From Ruegeria sp. HKCCD4315 (GTDB lineage Bacteria; Pseudomonadota; Alphaproteobacteria; Rhodobacterales; Rhodobacteraceae): DNA of 64,000 nt. The translations under genes and the position numbers were made by a program. Shown piece by piece: positions 56,040-64,000 of the stretch. The notes beneath the pieces are model-generated. The model saw nothing but the letters and a program-made list of their open reading frames with translations, was not told the origin of the DNA and did no database searches. The stretch's first letter is position 1; the number at the start of each line of letters is the position of its first letter. The stretch spans positions 3,290,501-3,354,500 of the forward strand of contig NZ_WVRN01000001.1 in assembly GCF_013112245.1 (NCBI RefSeq), read 5' to 3'.

Positions 56040-56924
56040 TCAATGGGGCTCGCTGACCCATTTTTTCGGTAATCCTAATGTTTTATTAGGTTCTTCTGGA
56101 TCAAGTGGTGCCGCAGAAGGGACTCGAACCCCAGATCCATGCATTACGTAATGGTGATGCTGGTGGTGGCCGAATGGTCCCATTAGGGTCACGTTGAAAT
56201 AGTCTGCTCGGGCACCTTCACGGGACACCTTGTCCCAGACCTTTGGCCATGCTGTGGTTGGTTCAAAGTCGTCATAGACATCCAGCACATCACCACCGTT
56301 GTGGGCGTATGGTTCTATCTCCATTAGCTGGCAACGGCATGTTTTCTGACAGAGGCAAAACTGCACCTCATCACCACCTAAAGGCCGATTATCATTTGTC
56401 CATCTGTATAGACCGATGGGTGCCAAGGGGTCGCGTTCAGTGTTGTCCTGAGTTGGCTGAGGTTGTTTAGCTTCACGGAATACAGGCTCAAGACCGATTG
56501 GTTTTTGGGGAGACCAATGCTCCGCTGATTGCCCCTCCAGCACATGCTTATTCATCCATTCTACAAAGCCAAGTGTGGCGATAGGGTTTCGCCCTCTGCT
56601 GGTCTTGTGCAGCAATGCTGTGATGGCACACGGTGAGATGAGAGACCCCCTGTTCTTTCGCTTGTCATCGAATGAAAAAGGGGTTTCAGCGATCTTCACT
56701 TTATCCATGTCATGAATACGGCCAATGGTCTTGCTGTACCCGCCTGACTTAGCCTCAGGCACACCAGCAGCGGACAAGGCGTCGGGTGCATATAACCACT
56801 TTCTACCGCCTGACGTGATGACGTTGATTGGATGATTGTCGATCAGAAGATCGTTGAAGATGAGAGTGACGTGATTCAACGAATTTTCGTCGAACAATGG
56901 TCTGCCGATAGCATCGGTTCGCAT
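56040..56924 (-). CDS. antirepressor-like ORF running into a tRNA half
   Basis: Frame of 294 residues. Residues 1-150 (LDNHPINVITSGGRKWLYAPDALSAAG-type start, then SGGYSKTIGRIHDMDKVKI, AITALLHKTSRGRNPIATLGFVEWMNKHVL) resemble phage antirepressor N-terminal domains, but the match is weak. Cys/His-rich text follows (CLCQKTCRCQL). The last 30 or so residues (MHGSGVRVPSAAPLDPEEP) are a translation of the tRNA 3' half at 56106-56148, so the original end was replaced when DNA joined there. Confidence 0.55.
   Translation of the reverse strand: MRTDAIGRPLFDENSLNHVTLIFNDLLIDNHPINVITSGGRKWLYAPDALSAAGVPEAKSGGYSKTIGRIHDMDKVKIAETPFSFDDKRKNRGSLISPCAITALLHKTSRGRNPIATLGFVEWMNKHVLEGQSAEHWSPQKPIGLEPVFREAKQPQPTQDNTERDPLAPIGLYRWTNDNRPLGGDEVQFCLCQKTCRCQLMEIEPYAHNGGDVLDVYDDFEPTTAWPKVWDKVSREGARADYFNVTLMGPFGHHQHHHYVMHGSGVRVPSAAPLDPEEPNKTLGLPKKWVSEPH
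56106..56148 (-). pseudogene. 3' half of a tRNA-Thr(CGT)-like gene (candidate attachment site)
   Basis: Minus-strand residues 34-76 of a tRNA: CGTAA from the anticodon loop, anticodon-stem TGCAT, T-arm around TTCGAGT, acceptor TGCGGC, discriminator A and CCA. It completes the 5' half at 51082-51113: acceptor GCCGCA pairs with TGCGGC and ATGCA with TGCAT. A lone 3' half is the usual mark of an integrative-element att site. Confidence 0.8.
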
Positions 56925-57782
56925 GTTGATCTCCGTAGATGTTGGGGATGGGTGGTAAGAATAACTTTAAGGGCAGGGGTGGATTTTTCTGGGGTGGGTA
57001 TTCTCGGACAGCCCATCAGAGGACCCCTCACTCCACTTCCTTGCGTGCAACTTGGCATTTCAATCGATAGCGCCCTGATGCAGGGGCATGCCGGAAAGGT
57101 TTGACGGGACCTAAGCCCCGCCATCTCAAAACAATAAATTAGGGAAACACACATGATGTGCCCGATAGGTTCCACTTCAGGGAAACCCAGGGGGCAACTC
57201 ACGGGGAATGCTAGGGTGAGACGTCCAGCACACAGGACGCCCTACCACAGATGGTCCGCTGTTAGTCTTCCTGTCGGTCGGTGACAACGCCATGCTGACA
57301 TCGCCTCGCCCTTCCATGAAACGAGGCAATTCGGAAATTCTGTGTACGGCTATAGTGGGGGTGAATTGATCCTATCTGGCCGACAGGTAGGGCTATTATG
57401 AGCGATAACTTCGAGCTACTGGGCGCGTTCTGTTACGGCTTGTATGAGGGTTAACTCTGACCCAAAGGCGAGCGGTGCGTAGGGGCTATTATGGGTGATA
57501 ACTCCGACCCGCCGACGAGCATTCAGTATAGCTATAGTGTGGGTAAATTAGTTTATTCTTGTATGAGCGATGACTGTTGCTCACTGACCGCTTACTTTCT
57601 GCATGTATGGGGGTGAATTGAGTTTCGTCCTCACGTCGTCTCTTTGGCCAGCCTGTACCCCGCCGCTCTGCTGACCCAATACAGGTTGCAGGTTGCAACG
57701 TAACGTCACCGATCAAGTGGAATTGCCTTAGTCTGGTCTGCAACTTTTGACGGTGTTTTAGGCTTGCCGTGGGTTGCAAGCA
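56925..57782. other. 858-bp non-coding stretch upstream of the antirepressor-like ORF
   Basis: No frame here is convincing. A possible 43-residue frame from ATG 57152 has an AGGG-like site but no recognisable sequence. The right half holds the interspersed repeats at 57349-57623. Confidence 0.4.
57349..57623 (+). repeat. cluster of short degenerate direct repeats
   Basis: Two motif types alternate. Type 1, GCTATAGTGGGGGTGAATTGA, at 57350, 57531 (GCTATAGTGTGGGTAAATTAG) and in part 57604. Type 2, TATTATGAGCGATAACTTCGA-like, at about 57393, 57440, 57487 and 57558, each imperfect. Spacing is 40-90 bp. They lie beside the serine recombinase gene and may be binding sites. Confidence 0.6.
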
Positions 57783-58421
57783 TCACATCCCCCATTTTAC
57801 CAATGCTGCTTCAGCCTTGGCTGGGTCTTGAGCAATTCTGATCACAGCGTTCCGGTTTACGCCTGTGGCCTTTGCGATAACCGAGTGTCCTTGTCCTGCA
57901 TTCAGCATCGCCTGCACCGCATCAAAGCTGGCCCTATCGAAGTTTGGCTTTCGCCCTTTAAACTTCTCGGGAGAGGTGGCCTTGTGGTGTGCTATACCGG
58001 CCCTTTGAGTCTCTTTGTTGGCCTCTGCCTGCGCTTCCGCCATCGCCGCCATGAAGCCAATCAGCGCGTCCCTGATGGCCTTCTGAGTGGGGTCTGTGGT
58101 TTTCCCATCGAAGACCATGTTGTTGATCACGGTCTTGATCGTCACACCTCGGTTGATGAACTCCCGAATGGTGTCTGTCACGTCCTGATAGTTGCGCCCA
58201 AGACGGTCCACCCAACGGACCACCAACGTGTCCCCTTCACGCAGCATATCGAATAGCCGTTTGCCGCCTTCGCGCTCTGCCAGCTTTGTCGTGACCCCTG
58301 AGGTGCCATGATCGGTTACGACATCATCAACTTGGAAGCCTGCCTTGCGGGCCTGCTCAAGCTGGTGGTCGCTTGTCTGTTCGGTTGTGGAAACGCGGAC
58401 GTAGAGAATAGTTTTGGACAT
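57783..58421 (-). CDS. serine recombinase (resolvase/invertase family)
   Basis: Protein of 212 residues. The catalytic Ser11 is in ILYVRVSTTEQT. Further signatures: VVRWVDRLGRN and GVTIKTVINNMVFDGKTTDP..RDALIGFMAAMAEAQAEANKETQ, the long E-helix region. The C-terminal part has a Hin-type HTH (HSVIAKATGVNRNAVIRI). It could resolve cointegrates or invert a segment. The short repeats at 57349-57623 lie just downstream. Confidence 0.93.
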   Translation of the reverse strand: MSKTILYVRVSTTEQTSDHQLEQARKAGFQVDDVVTDHGTSGVTTKLAEREGGKRLFDMLREGDTLVVRWVDRLGRNYQDVTDTIREFINRGVTIKTVINNMVFDGKTTDPTQKAIRDALIGFMAAMAEAQAEANKETQRAGIAHHKATSPEKFKGRKPNFDRASFDAVQAMLNAGQGHSVIAKATGVNRNAVIRIAQDPAKAEAALVKWGM

Positions 58422-58699
58422 TGGTCACCTGTTCACAAGAGTATTGGTCACATAGGTGACCTGTTCATAAAGGCAGGTCAACCCTTATGAACGGTCCTTA
58501 TAGTCAATGTTGAGGTGTTCGCTGTGGCATACCCTAATGAGCAATTTGGTCATCACCTTCGAATAACTGGTGGAACTCAAGGCACAGGCCCTGCCAAATG
58601 AACATGTTTGTCCGAACTTCAAGCAAAATCGGCAGACAATCAAAAGCAATGCCCTCTTCGAGCATCCATGTGACATCAATCACAATGCAGAGTGCAAAT

Positions 58700-59347
58700 A
58701 TGTTCCGAGCAATTCGACTGACTTCCAAATTCATACTTACATTAGCTCTACTGATCTCACTGGCCTTCAACATCGCAACAGTGACGATAAGCGGGGTCTA
58801 CACAGCAGTTTCGTCAGTTGCTTCAGCTGTTGGCTTGAGCACTGTCGCGGCAAGAGAGGCTGGTGAAAAGCTCGCTACGAAACAAGCATCACTTGGAGTT
58901 GTGCGAAAAACGTCAAAACGTGTGTCGTCGAGAATGGCCAGAGGTGCTGCAAGGAATGTCTCTACGGCTTTCGGGGAGGCGATACCGCTCGTCGGCGTCG
59001 CCGTTATCGCGGGTGGGCTGGCACTAGAAGTTCAAGACGCCTGTGACACTGCCCGCGACATGGCTGGTTTGGAGGGCGCGATAGCAAATCCTGACGATCC
59101 AGAAACAGGACAAAAACAAGCTATGGAAGCATTTAATTGCTCCGAACTGATACCAGAGGCAGAAGACTTACCCACCAAGGAAGAAATCTGGACCGGTATG
59201 ATGGCAGCTCCGGCGGATGCTTGGGCATACGCATCCGACTATGTAAACGACTTGCCAGCGCTCGACCTATCCGGGAGGACGGAAAGTATCCTCGTCGCCG
59301 CAGGGCATCGTTTGGAAAGTCTTGCCGAGTGGATTACTGATTGGTGA
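58700..59347 (+). CDS. hypothetical membrane-associated protein
   Basis: 215 residues from ATG 58700; the frame is open from 58598 and ribosome binding support is poor for all starts. One hydrophobic helix (SKFILTLALLISLAFNIATVTI) opens the protein. A basic stretch (KTSKRVSSRMARGAARNVS) follows, then a second hydrophobic stretch (VGVAVIAGGLALEV) and an acidic C-terminal part. Not recognised. It sits just upstream of the mod gene on the same strand, so an accessory role in the same island is possible. Confidence 0.6.
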   Translation: MFRAIRLTSKFILTLALLISLAFNIATVTISGVYTAVSSVASAVGLSTVAAREAGEKLATKQASLGVVRKTSKRVSSRMARGAARNVSTAFGEAIPLVGVAVIAGGLALEVQDACDTARDMAGLEGAIANPDDPETGQKQAMEAFNCSELIPEAEDLPTKEEIWTGMMAAPADAWAYASDYVNDLPALDLSGRTESILVAAGHRLESLAEWITDW

Positions 59348-59564
59348 GTGTGACGGATGTTGACAAGAGGCCACACGGGGGGATTTCGGCTTCGTCTTTA
59401 TCTAACTGGGCCGCTCAGATTTTTCGGTTGAAACTGATTTGGTCTGTATCAGGAAATTGCAATCGACAGTTGTTGCACGATGTGCGCTGTACTGCTTTAT
59501 TGTCCTTGACGCTGATTTCTAAGCAAAAAGACATTCCAGTCCTCATTGAGCAGTAAAGGCAAAA

Positions 59565-62468
59565 ATGGCGCGAGCACCCAAAACGCCACCTCAAGTGGCT
59601 CCCTACACGCATGACGACCGACGGGTCATGAACCCTGAGGTCGGGCTTGTGAAGCCCGAGAACGACCCGGAGGTCGGCAAGACTGCATGGTCGTATGACC
59701 CGCACCTGTCGCCGGAGTTGCAGTTTGATGTTGGCCGCGCGGAGATTGAGAAGCTAATCGACGACGCGCTGGCAAGCGGCGATGAACAGGTGATGAAGAC
59801 TGCTCTACTAGAGCTTAGGCGACTGCAGGAACCATATCTAAACTGGACAGGCAAAGCCGAGCGGACATCTTTCGAGATCGACACAGTTTCGCTGCATGTG
59901 CACGAACGCGTCGACCCTGCGACCATCCTCGATGGCGTGAAGAAGAAGCTCGCCAACGGTCAGAGTATGGCGGAAGAGCAGCTGGACTTCTTCCACCCAT
60001 CCTTTGAGGAGAAGCCGCTGAGAGAGGCTCTAGGCTTCTACAAGCATGACAAGGACTGGTCGAACCGGCTTATCACTGGCGACAGCCTGTTGGTGATGAA
60101 TTCGCTGCTCCAGAAAGAGAGCATGCGGGGGCAAGTTCAGATGATCTACATCGACCCGCCCTATGGCATCAAATACGGGTCAAACTTCCAACCATTCACC
60201 AACAAACGGAAAGTCGAAGACGGAAAGGACGAAGACCTTACTCAAGAGCCCGAGATGATTAAGGCCTTTCGAGACACTTGGGAGTTAGGCCTTCATTCTT
60301 ACTTGGCCTATATGCGCGACAGGCTTCTGCTATCTCGGGAGTTGCTTAGCAAAACTGGCAGTATTTTCGTTCAGATCAGCGACGAAAACCTTCACCACAT
60401 AAGGGAACTAATGGACGAGGTATTCGGGCCCGAAAACTTCGTTGCCATCATAAACTATCGCAGCATGATGCCGCTCGAGTCTGGGCGGATCGAGTCAATC
60501 TACGACTACATTATCTGGTATTTTCGCGACTCCGCTGCGTCGCCAAAGTATCGAAACCTGCTTGTAAGGAAGAAATCAGGCGAAGGTTCGGAGTTTAAGA
60601 ATGTGGCCCTCTCTCCCACACATTTCCGTAGCACCACCAAAGAAGAGCTTGAGAACCCTGAATACGCTACCGAGATAGGGGGCGTGTTCAAAAGGTCAGA
60701 CTTGCTTTCATCAGGCTACACGGAAAGCTGCACTTTTGATTTTGAACTCTTCGGAGAGGAGCAAAAGAAACGGGCCAAGAGCTGGAGAACAACCTTTGAG
60801 GGTGTAGAAAGGCTGAAAAAGGCATCCCGTCTATACAAGCCCGGAGCCAAACCATATTTCAAGATGTTCTTCAATGATTTTGGCTATCTATCGCAAGTGA
60901 ACTCATGGCACGACACCATTGAGTTTGAGACCAAGGATTACGTGGTTCAAACAACGCGCACGGTGATCGAACGTTGCCTCCTGATGACTACTGACCCTGG
61001 GGATTTGGTCTTCGACCCTACTTGCGGTTCGGGAACCACCGCATTTGTTGCTGAAAAATGGGGACGCCGGTGGATAACTTGCGACACATCACGCGTTGCT
61101 GTGACTTTAGCAAAGCGGCGGCTAATGACGGCCAGCTTTGATTACTACACACTGCGCTATCCGCATGAGGGACTGAAAGGCGGCTTCGACTATGAAACCG
61201 TGCCGCACATCACGCTCAAGAACATCGCCAACAACCCTGACATCGACGCGATTTACGAGGAAGACCATCCGAAGATCGAGAATGCGCTCAGCCAGCTGAA
61301 CGAGGCCCTTTTGTTATCCCCTCCTAATGACCTGACGGCACCTCAAGGTGCTCGCAAAGGGAAACGTTTGAAATTCTCCGAGGGTGAAACGCTGTTTGAA
61401 TGGGAGGTCCCATTCGACTGGCCCGAGGACTGGCCAGACACCGCCAAAGAGCCGTTTGAAGCCTTCCACACCGCGCGGCGACAGATGCAGGCTCGTATGG
61501 ACGAGAGCGTCGCTTCCCATGCCGATCAGGAGACGCTCTACGACAAGCCGAAGATTGACAACACAAAGCTCCGGGTATCCGGAAAGTTCACGGTTGAGGC
61601 CGTCCCTGCGCCGATTGTCATGGGACTCGATGACGAAAAACCCGTGGAAGAACCGGACGCCTCATTGGCCCGTTCCGGAGAAACATCGCGGCAATCGCTC
61701 TGGCGCGACGAGCTTCTCAAAACAGGCATACGAGGTAAGGGCGGGCAGATGCTAACCTTTGCGGACCTTGAGGTCTTCCCTGACCTGCGGAACCTGCACG
61801 CGAGCGGCTCGCTTGCGGAGAGTGGAGATCGCGTTGTCATCAGCTTCGGCCCAGAGCACGCCGCGCTGGAACAGCGTCAAGTCGAGCTCGCCCTCCAAGA
61901 GGCCGAAAAGCTGCGCCCAACGCCCAAGGTCGTCGTCTTCTGCGCCTTCACCTTCGATCCAGAGGCAGCCAAAGACATCGACGAACTCGACTGGCCCGGC
62001 GTCACACTGCTCAAGGCCCAGATGAACACCGACCTGCTAACCGAGGATTTGAAGAAGAAGCGAGCGAGCAACCAGAGCTTCTGGCTCATGGGTCAACCTG
62101 ACGTGGACCTTAGGAAACTCAACGACGGCAAATGGGAAGTCGAGGTGAACGGCTTCGACTACTTCAACACCAAGACGGGTGAACTTGACAGCGGCGGCAA
62201 GGGCAAGATCGCCATGTGGTCACTCGATACGAATTACAACGAACGGTCCCTGTTCCCACATCAGGTCTTCTTCCCTATGGCGGGAGCGAAGGACGGTTGG
62301 AACAGGCTCAAGAAGACCCTTCGTTCGGAACTGGACGAAGACTTACTGGACCAGTTTCACGGCACCGTTTCCTTGCCTTTCGAGGCAGGTGAATACGAGA
62401 AGATCGCGGTGAAGATCGTTGATGATCGGGGCATCGAAAGCCTGAAGATCATTCCTTTGGGCGGCTGA
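59565..62468 (+). CDS. type III-like DNA adenine methyltransferase (Mod)
   Basis: Protein of 967 residues. The beta-class order is DPPY (IYIDPPYGIKYG, about residue 197), then a target-recognition region, then the SAM motif FDPTCGSGTTAFVAEKWG near residue 484. N6-adenine or N4-cytosine methylation is predicted. The protein is longer than the typical 600-700-residue Mod, with a large C-terminal part of unknown role (LKFSEGETLFEWEVPFDWPED, EVEVNGFDYFNTKTGEL). It is followed 1 bp later by the res-like gene. Confidence 0.92.
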   Translation: MARAPKTPPQVAPYTHDDRRVMNPEVGLVKPENDPEVGKTAWSYDPHLSPELQFDVGRAEIEKLIDDALASGDEQVMKTALLELRRLQEPYLNWTGKAERTSFEIDTVSLHVHERVDPATILDGVKKKLANGQSMAEEQLDFFHPSFEEKPLREALGFYKHDKDWSNRLITGDSLLVMNSLLQKESMRGQVQMIYIDPPYGIKYGSNFQPFTNKRKVEDGKDEDLTQEPEMIKAFRDTWELGLHSYLAYMRDRLLLSRELLSKTGSIFVQISDENLHHIRELMDEVFGPENFVAIINYRSMMPLESGRIESIYDYIIWYFRDSAASPKYRNLLVRKKSGEGSEFKNVALSPTHFRSTTKEELENPEYATEIGGVFKRSDLLSSGYTESCTFDFELFGEEQKKRAKSWRTTFEGVERLKKASRLYKPGAKPYFKMFFNDFGYLSQVNSWHDTIEFETKDYVVQTTRTVIERCLLMTTDPGDLVFDPTCGSGTTAFVAEKWGRRWITCDTSRVAVTLAKRRLMTASFDYYTLRYPHEGLKGGFDYETVPHITLKNIANNPDIDAIYEEDHPKIENALSQLNEALLLSPPNDLTAPQGARKGKRLKFSEGETLFEWEVPFDWPEDWPDTAKEPFEAFHTARRQMQARMDESVASHADQETLYDKPKIDNTKLRVSGKFTVEAVPAPIVMGLDDEKPVEEPDASLARSGETSRQSLWRDELLKTGIRGKGGQMLTFADLEVFPDLRNLHASGSLAESGDRVVISFGPEHAALEQRQVELALQEAEKLRPTPKVVVFCAFTFDPEAAKDIDELDWPGVTLLKAQMNTDLLTEDLKKKRASNQSFWLMGQPDVDLRKLNDGKWEVEVNGFDYFNTKTGELDSGGKGKIAMWSLDTNYNERSLFPHQVFFPMAGAKDGWNRLKKTLRSELDEDLLDQFHGTVSLPFEAGEYEKIAVKIVDDRGIESLKIIPLGG

Positions 62469-62469
62469 T

Positions 62470-64000
62470 ATGTCATTGATCATCAACAAGCCAACAGAGC
62501 GGCCAAACAAGTATTGGCACAAGGTTAACGACGGCACGCTGGAATTGCGCCATGAGCGGCGGCCCGCGAGCTACGAGATCATCAACACGCGTGACCAAAC
62601 CCGTCGGGTTGAAGAGATCGAACTGGTCAACATCATTCGCGAACGTGTCGACCAGTGGCGTGAGGCTGGATACCCCGGCATCACCATTGTGACGCGTAAG
62701 TTGCTTGAGCATTGGCACGACGAAACGGCACGGGAACTGCAGTTCTACTTCTGCCAACTAGAGGCGATTGAGACACTCATCTGGTGGGTGGAGGGAGCCG
62801 CCGAATACAAGCAAGGCATTCACATCCAAGGCGATGGTGGGCCATGGGAGCGTCTGTGTAACAAGATGGCGACCGGCTCTGGCAAGACGACTGTCATGGC
62901 TATGATCATCGCGTGGCAGGTTCTGAACGCCCTCACCTATCCCAAACGCAACAAGGACTTCAGTCGGGCCATCTTTATCGTAGCCCCGGGGTTGACCGTA
63001 AAGGGGCGACTTCAGGTTCTTATCCCAGCTGATGACAGCTACTACGACGAGTTCAATATCTGCCCAGACAACGCTATGCGGCAGAAACTCAATCAGGCCG
63101 AGGTGCTGATTGAAAACTGGCACTCACTGATGCCCGCAAAGGAGCCAGAAAGGTCCGTCGTCAAGAAGGGCCCTGAAACCGACGAGGCATTCACTCGCCG
63201 TGTTCTCGGGAAACTGGCAGAGTTCAAAGACATTGTCGTTATCAACGATGAAGCACACCATGCCTATCGGGAGAACCCGCGCGACAAGGTCGGGAAGAAC
63301 AAGGCAAAGGCCATGGGCCTCGACCCTGACGAGGCGACAAGGTGGGTCGAGGGTCTGGACCGCATCTACAAGACCCGGCGCATCTCGCGTTGTTTCGACT
63401 TGTCGGCGACACCGTTCTCGCCGTCCGGCATGGCAGCATCAGACCACGCTCTCTTCACTTGGATTATCTCAGACTTCGGTCTCAACGACGCGATTGAAGC
63501 GGGCTTGGTGAAAACACCGCGCGTGGTGGTCAGAGACGATGCAATTCCAGACGCCGCGACTCTCAGGCCAAAGCTCTATCACATCTACAGAGACAAATCA
63601 GTCTCGGAGGACCTGAACCGGAAGGCCGAGCCTCATGAACCGCTGCCTCAGCTAGTTCAGCAGGCATACACGCTCTTAGGCGCAGATTGGCGAGCGACAC
63701 TGCAGGACTGGGAGAAACAAGGCATGCATTCGCCGCCCGTTCTTCTCACCGTTTGCAACCGAACCGAAACGGCGGCTCGCATTGAATACTATTTCAATAG
63801 CGGCGACGCCTATTGGCCGGAAATGCAGGCTCCAGCGAAGACCCTCAGAGTAGACAGCAAGGTCCTCGAAAAGGCGGAGGTCGGGGATAAAGCCACCGCC
63901 GACAAACCATATGAGGAAAGGCTTCACGAAATTGTTAAAGCCGCAAGTATACCCGAGACAATCAAAAGCGATTTGCTTGAGGGCAAGAAAGAGGAGCTAC
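62470..64000 (+). CDS. type III-like restriction enzyme helicase/endonuclease subunit (Res), partial
   Basis: The frame starts at ATG 62470, 1 bp after the mod stop, and is open through the right edge, giving 510 residues. DEAD-like helicase motifs: Walker A MATGSGKTTVMA (about residues 133-144), the DEAH-type INDEAHH (about residue 260) and the SAT-like DLSATPFSP. The N-terminus ERPNKYWHKVNDGTLEL is followed by a long region before the helicase. Res subunits translocate along DNA and cut it when two unmethylated sites are met. The nuclease part lies beyond the window. Confidence 0.9.
   Translation, partial: MSLIINKPTERPNKYWHKVNDGTLELRHERRPASYEIINTRDQTRRVEEIELVNIIRERVDQWREAGYPGITIVTRKLLEHWHDETARELQFYFCQLEAIETLIWWVEGAAEYKQGIHIQGDGGPWERLCNKMATGSGKTTVMAMIIAWQVLNALTYPKRNKDFSRAIFIVAPGLTVKGRLQVLIPADDSYYDEFNICPDNAMRQKLNQAEVLIENWHSLMPAKEPERSVVKKGPETDEAFTRRVLGKLAEFKDIVVINDEAHHAYRENPRDKVGKNKAKAMGLDPDEATRWVEGLDRIYKTRRISRCFDLSATPFSPSGMAASDHALFTWIISDFGLNDAIEAGLVKTPRVVVRDDAIPDAATLRPKLYHIYRDKSVSEDLNRKAEPHEPLPQLVQQAYTLLGADWRATLQDWEKQGMHSPPVLLTVCNRTETAARIEYYFNSGDAYWPEMQAPAKTLRVDSKVLEKAEVGDKATADKPYEERLHEIVKAASIPETIKSDLLEGKKEEL

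Noticed and set aside
58534..58773. 79-residue minus-strand frame before the membrane-associated gene
   Set aside because: No ribosome binding site, no recognisable sequence, and overlap with the better plus-strand frame.

Overview
The window looks like chromosome of a marine alphaproteobacterium of the Rhodobacteraceae (Roseobacter group). This rests on gene families and arrangement: a petABC (fbcFBC) bc1 operon whose Rieske protein closely resembles the Rhodobacter one, a petP-petR pair, a GSH-dependent formaldehyde dehydrogenase, a GAAC-N7-GAAC LexA box, TGATCC-type ECF sigma promoters, and an ispA-dxs cluster. No database search was possible, so the genus is not called.

Positions 1-49.1 kb are a dense core-genome block. 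In order: the end of a hydroxypyruvate-isomerase-like gene and a DUF2798 protein; polA; small membrane and zinc proteins beside an ABC ATPase; dnaE2 and, 3.9 kb further on, imuB, each with a LexA box 17 bp before its start codon; a truncated haemoglobin, a DMT transporter, a secreted-protein gene broken by an in-frame TGA, adhI/frmA and an I78-type inhibitor lipoprotein. Then comes a divergent stress module (SDR; flavoprotein, chalcone-isomerase-like protein, MFS, two DUF3833 proteins) with two back-to-back TGATCC-N18-TA promoters. It is followed by an unrecognised exported Cys-rich protein, tRNA-Lys, dapF-mtaB, petABC with a divergent cytochrome c2, GST, a PaiB-like FMN protein, an FMN riboswitch with ribH2, aroC, an HD hydrolase, EamA, cobO, phoD, ilvE, petP-petR, HDAC-xseB-ispA-dxs, a DUF2189 protein and tRNA-Thr. 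The block ends with an arsenic operon (ArsR-ArsC fusion, GAPDH, ArsJ) and an AraC regulator.

Positions 49.1-64 kb are accessory: orphan genes, an extra RNase HI, an IS5-family transposase remnant and a 1282-residue P-loop NTPase with about 20 Sel1 repeats. Further right are an antirepressor-like ORF, a serine recombinase, an orphan membrane protein and a type III-like restriction-modification system (mod complete, res running off the right edge). Two halves of one tRNA-Thr(CGT)-like gene lie at 51.1 and 56.1 kb in permuted order, marking past site-specific recombination. The Sel1 NTPase lies between them and the recombinase and restriction system lie to the right, so this is a mosaic island with probable defence content.

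The core genes cluster around electron transfer (bc1, c2, PetR), riboflavin/FMN sensing, isoprenoid supply, and DNA damage and oxidative stress. Arsenate is handled by conversion to and export of an organoarsenical, with ArsR as sensor.
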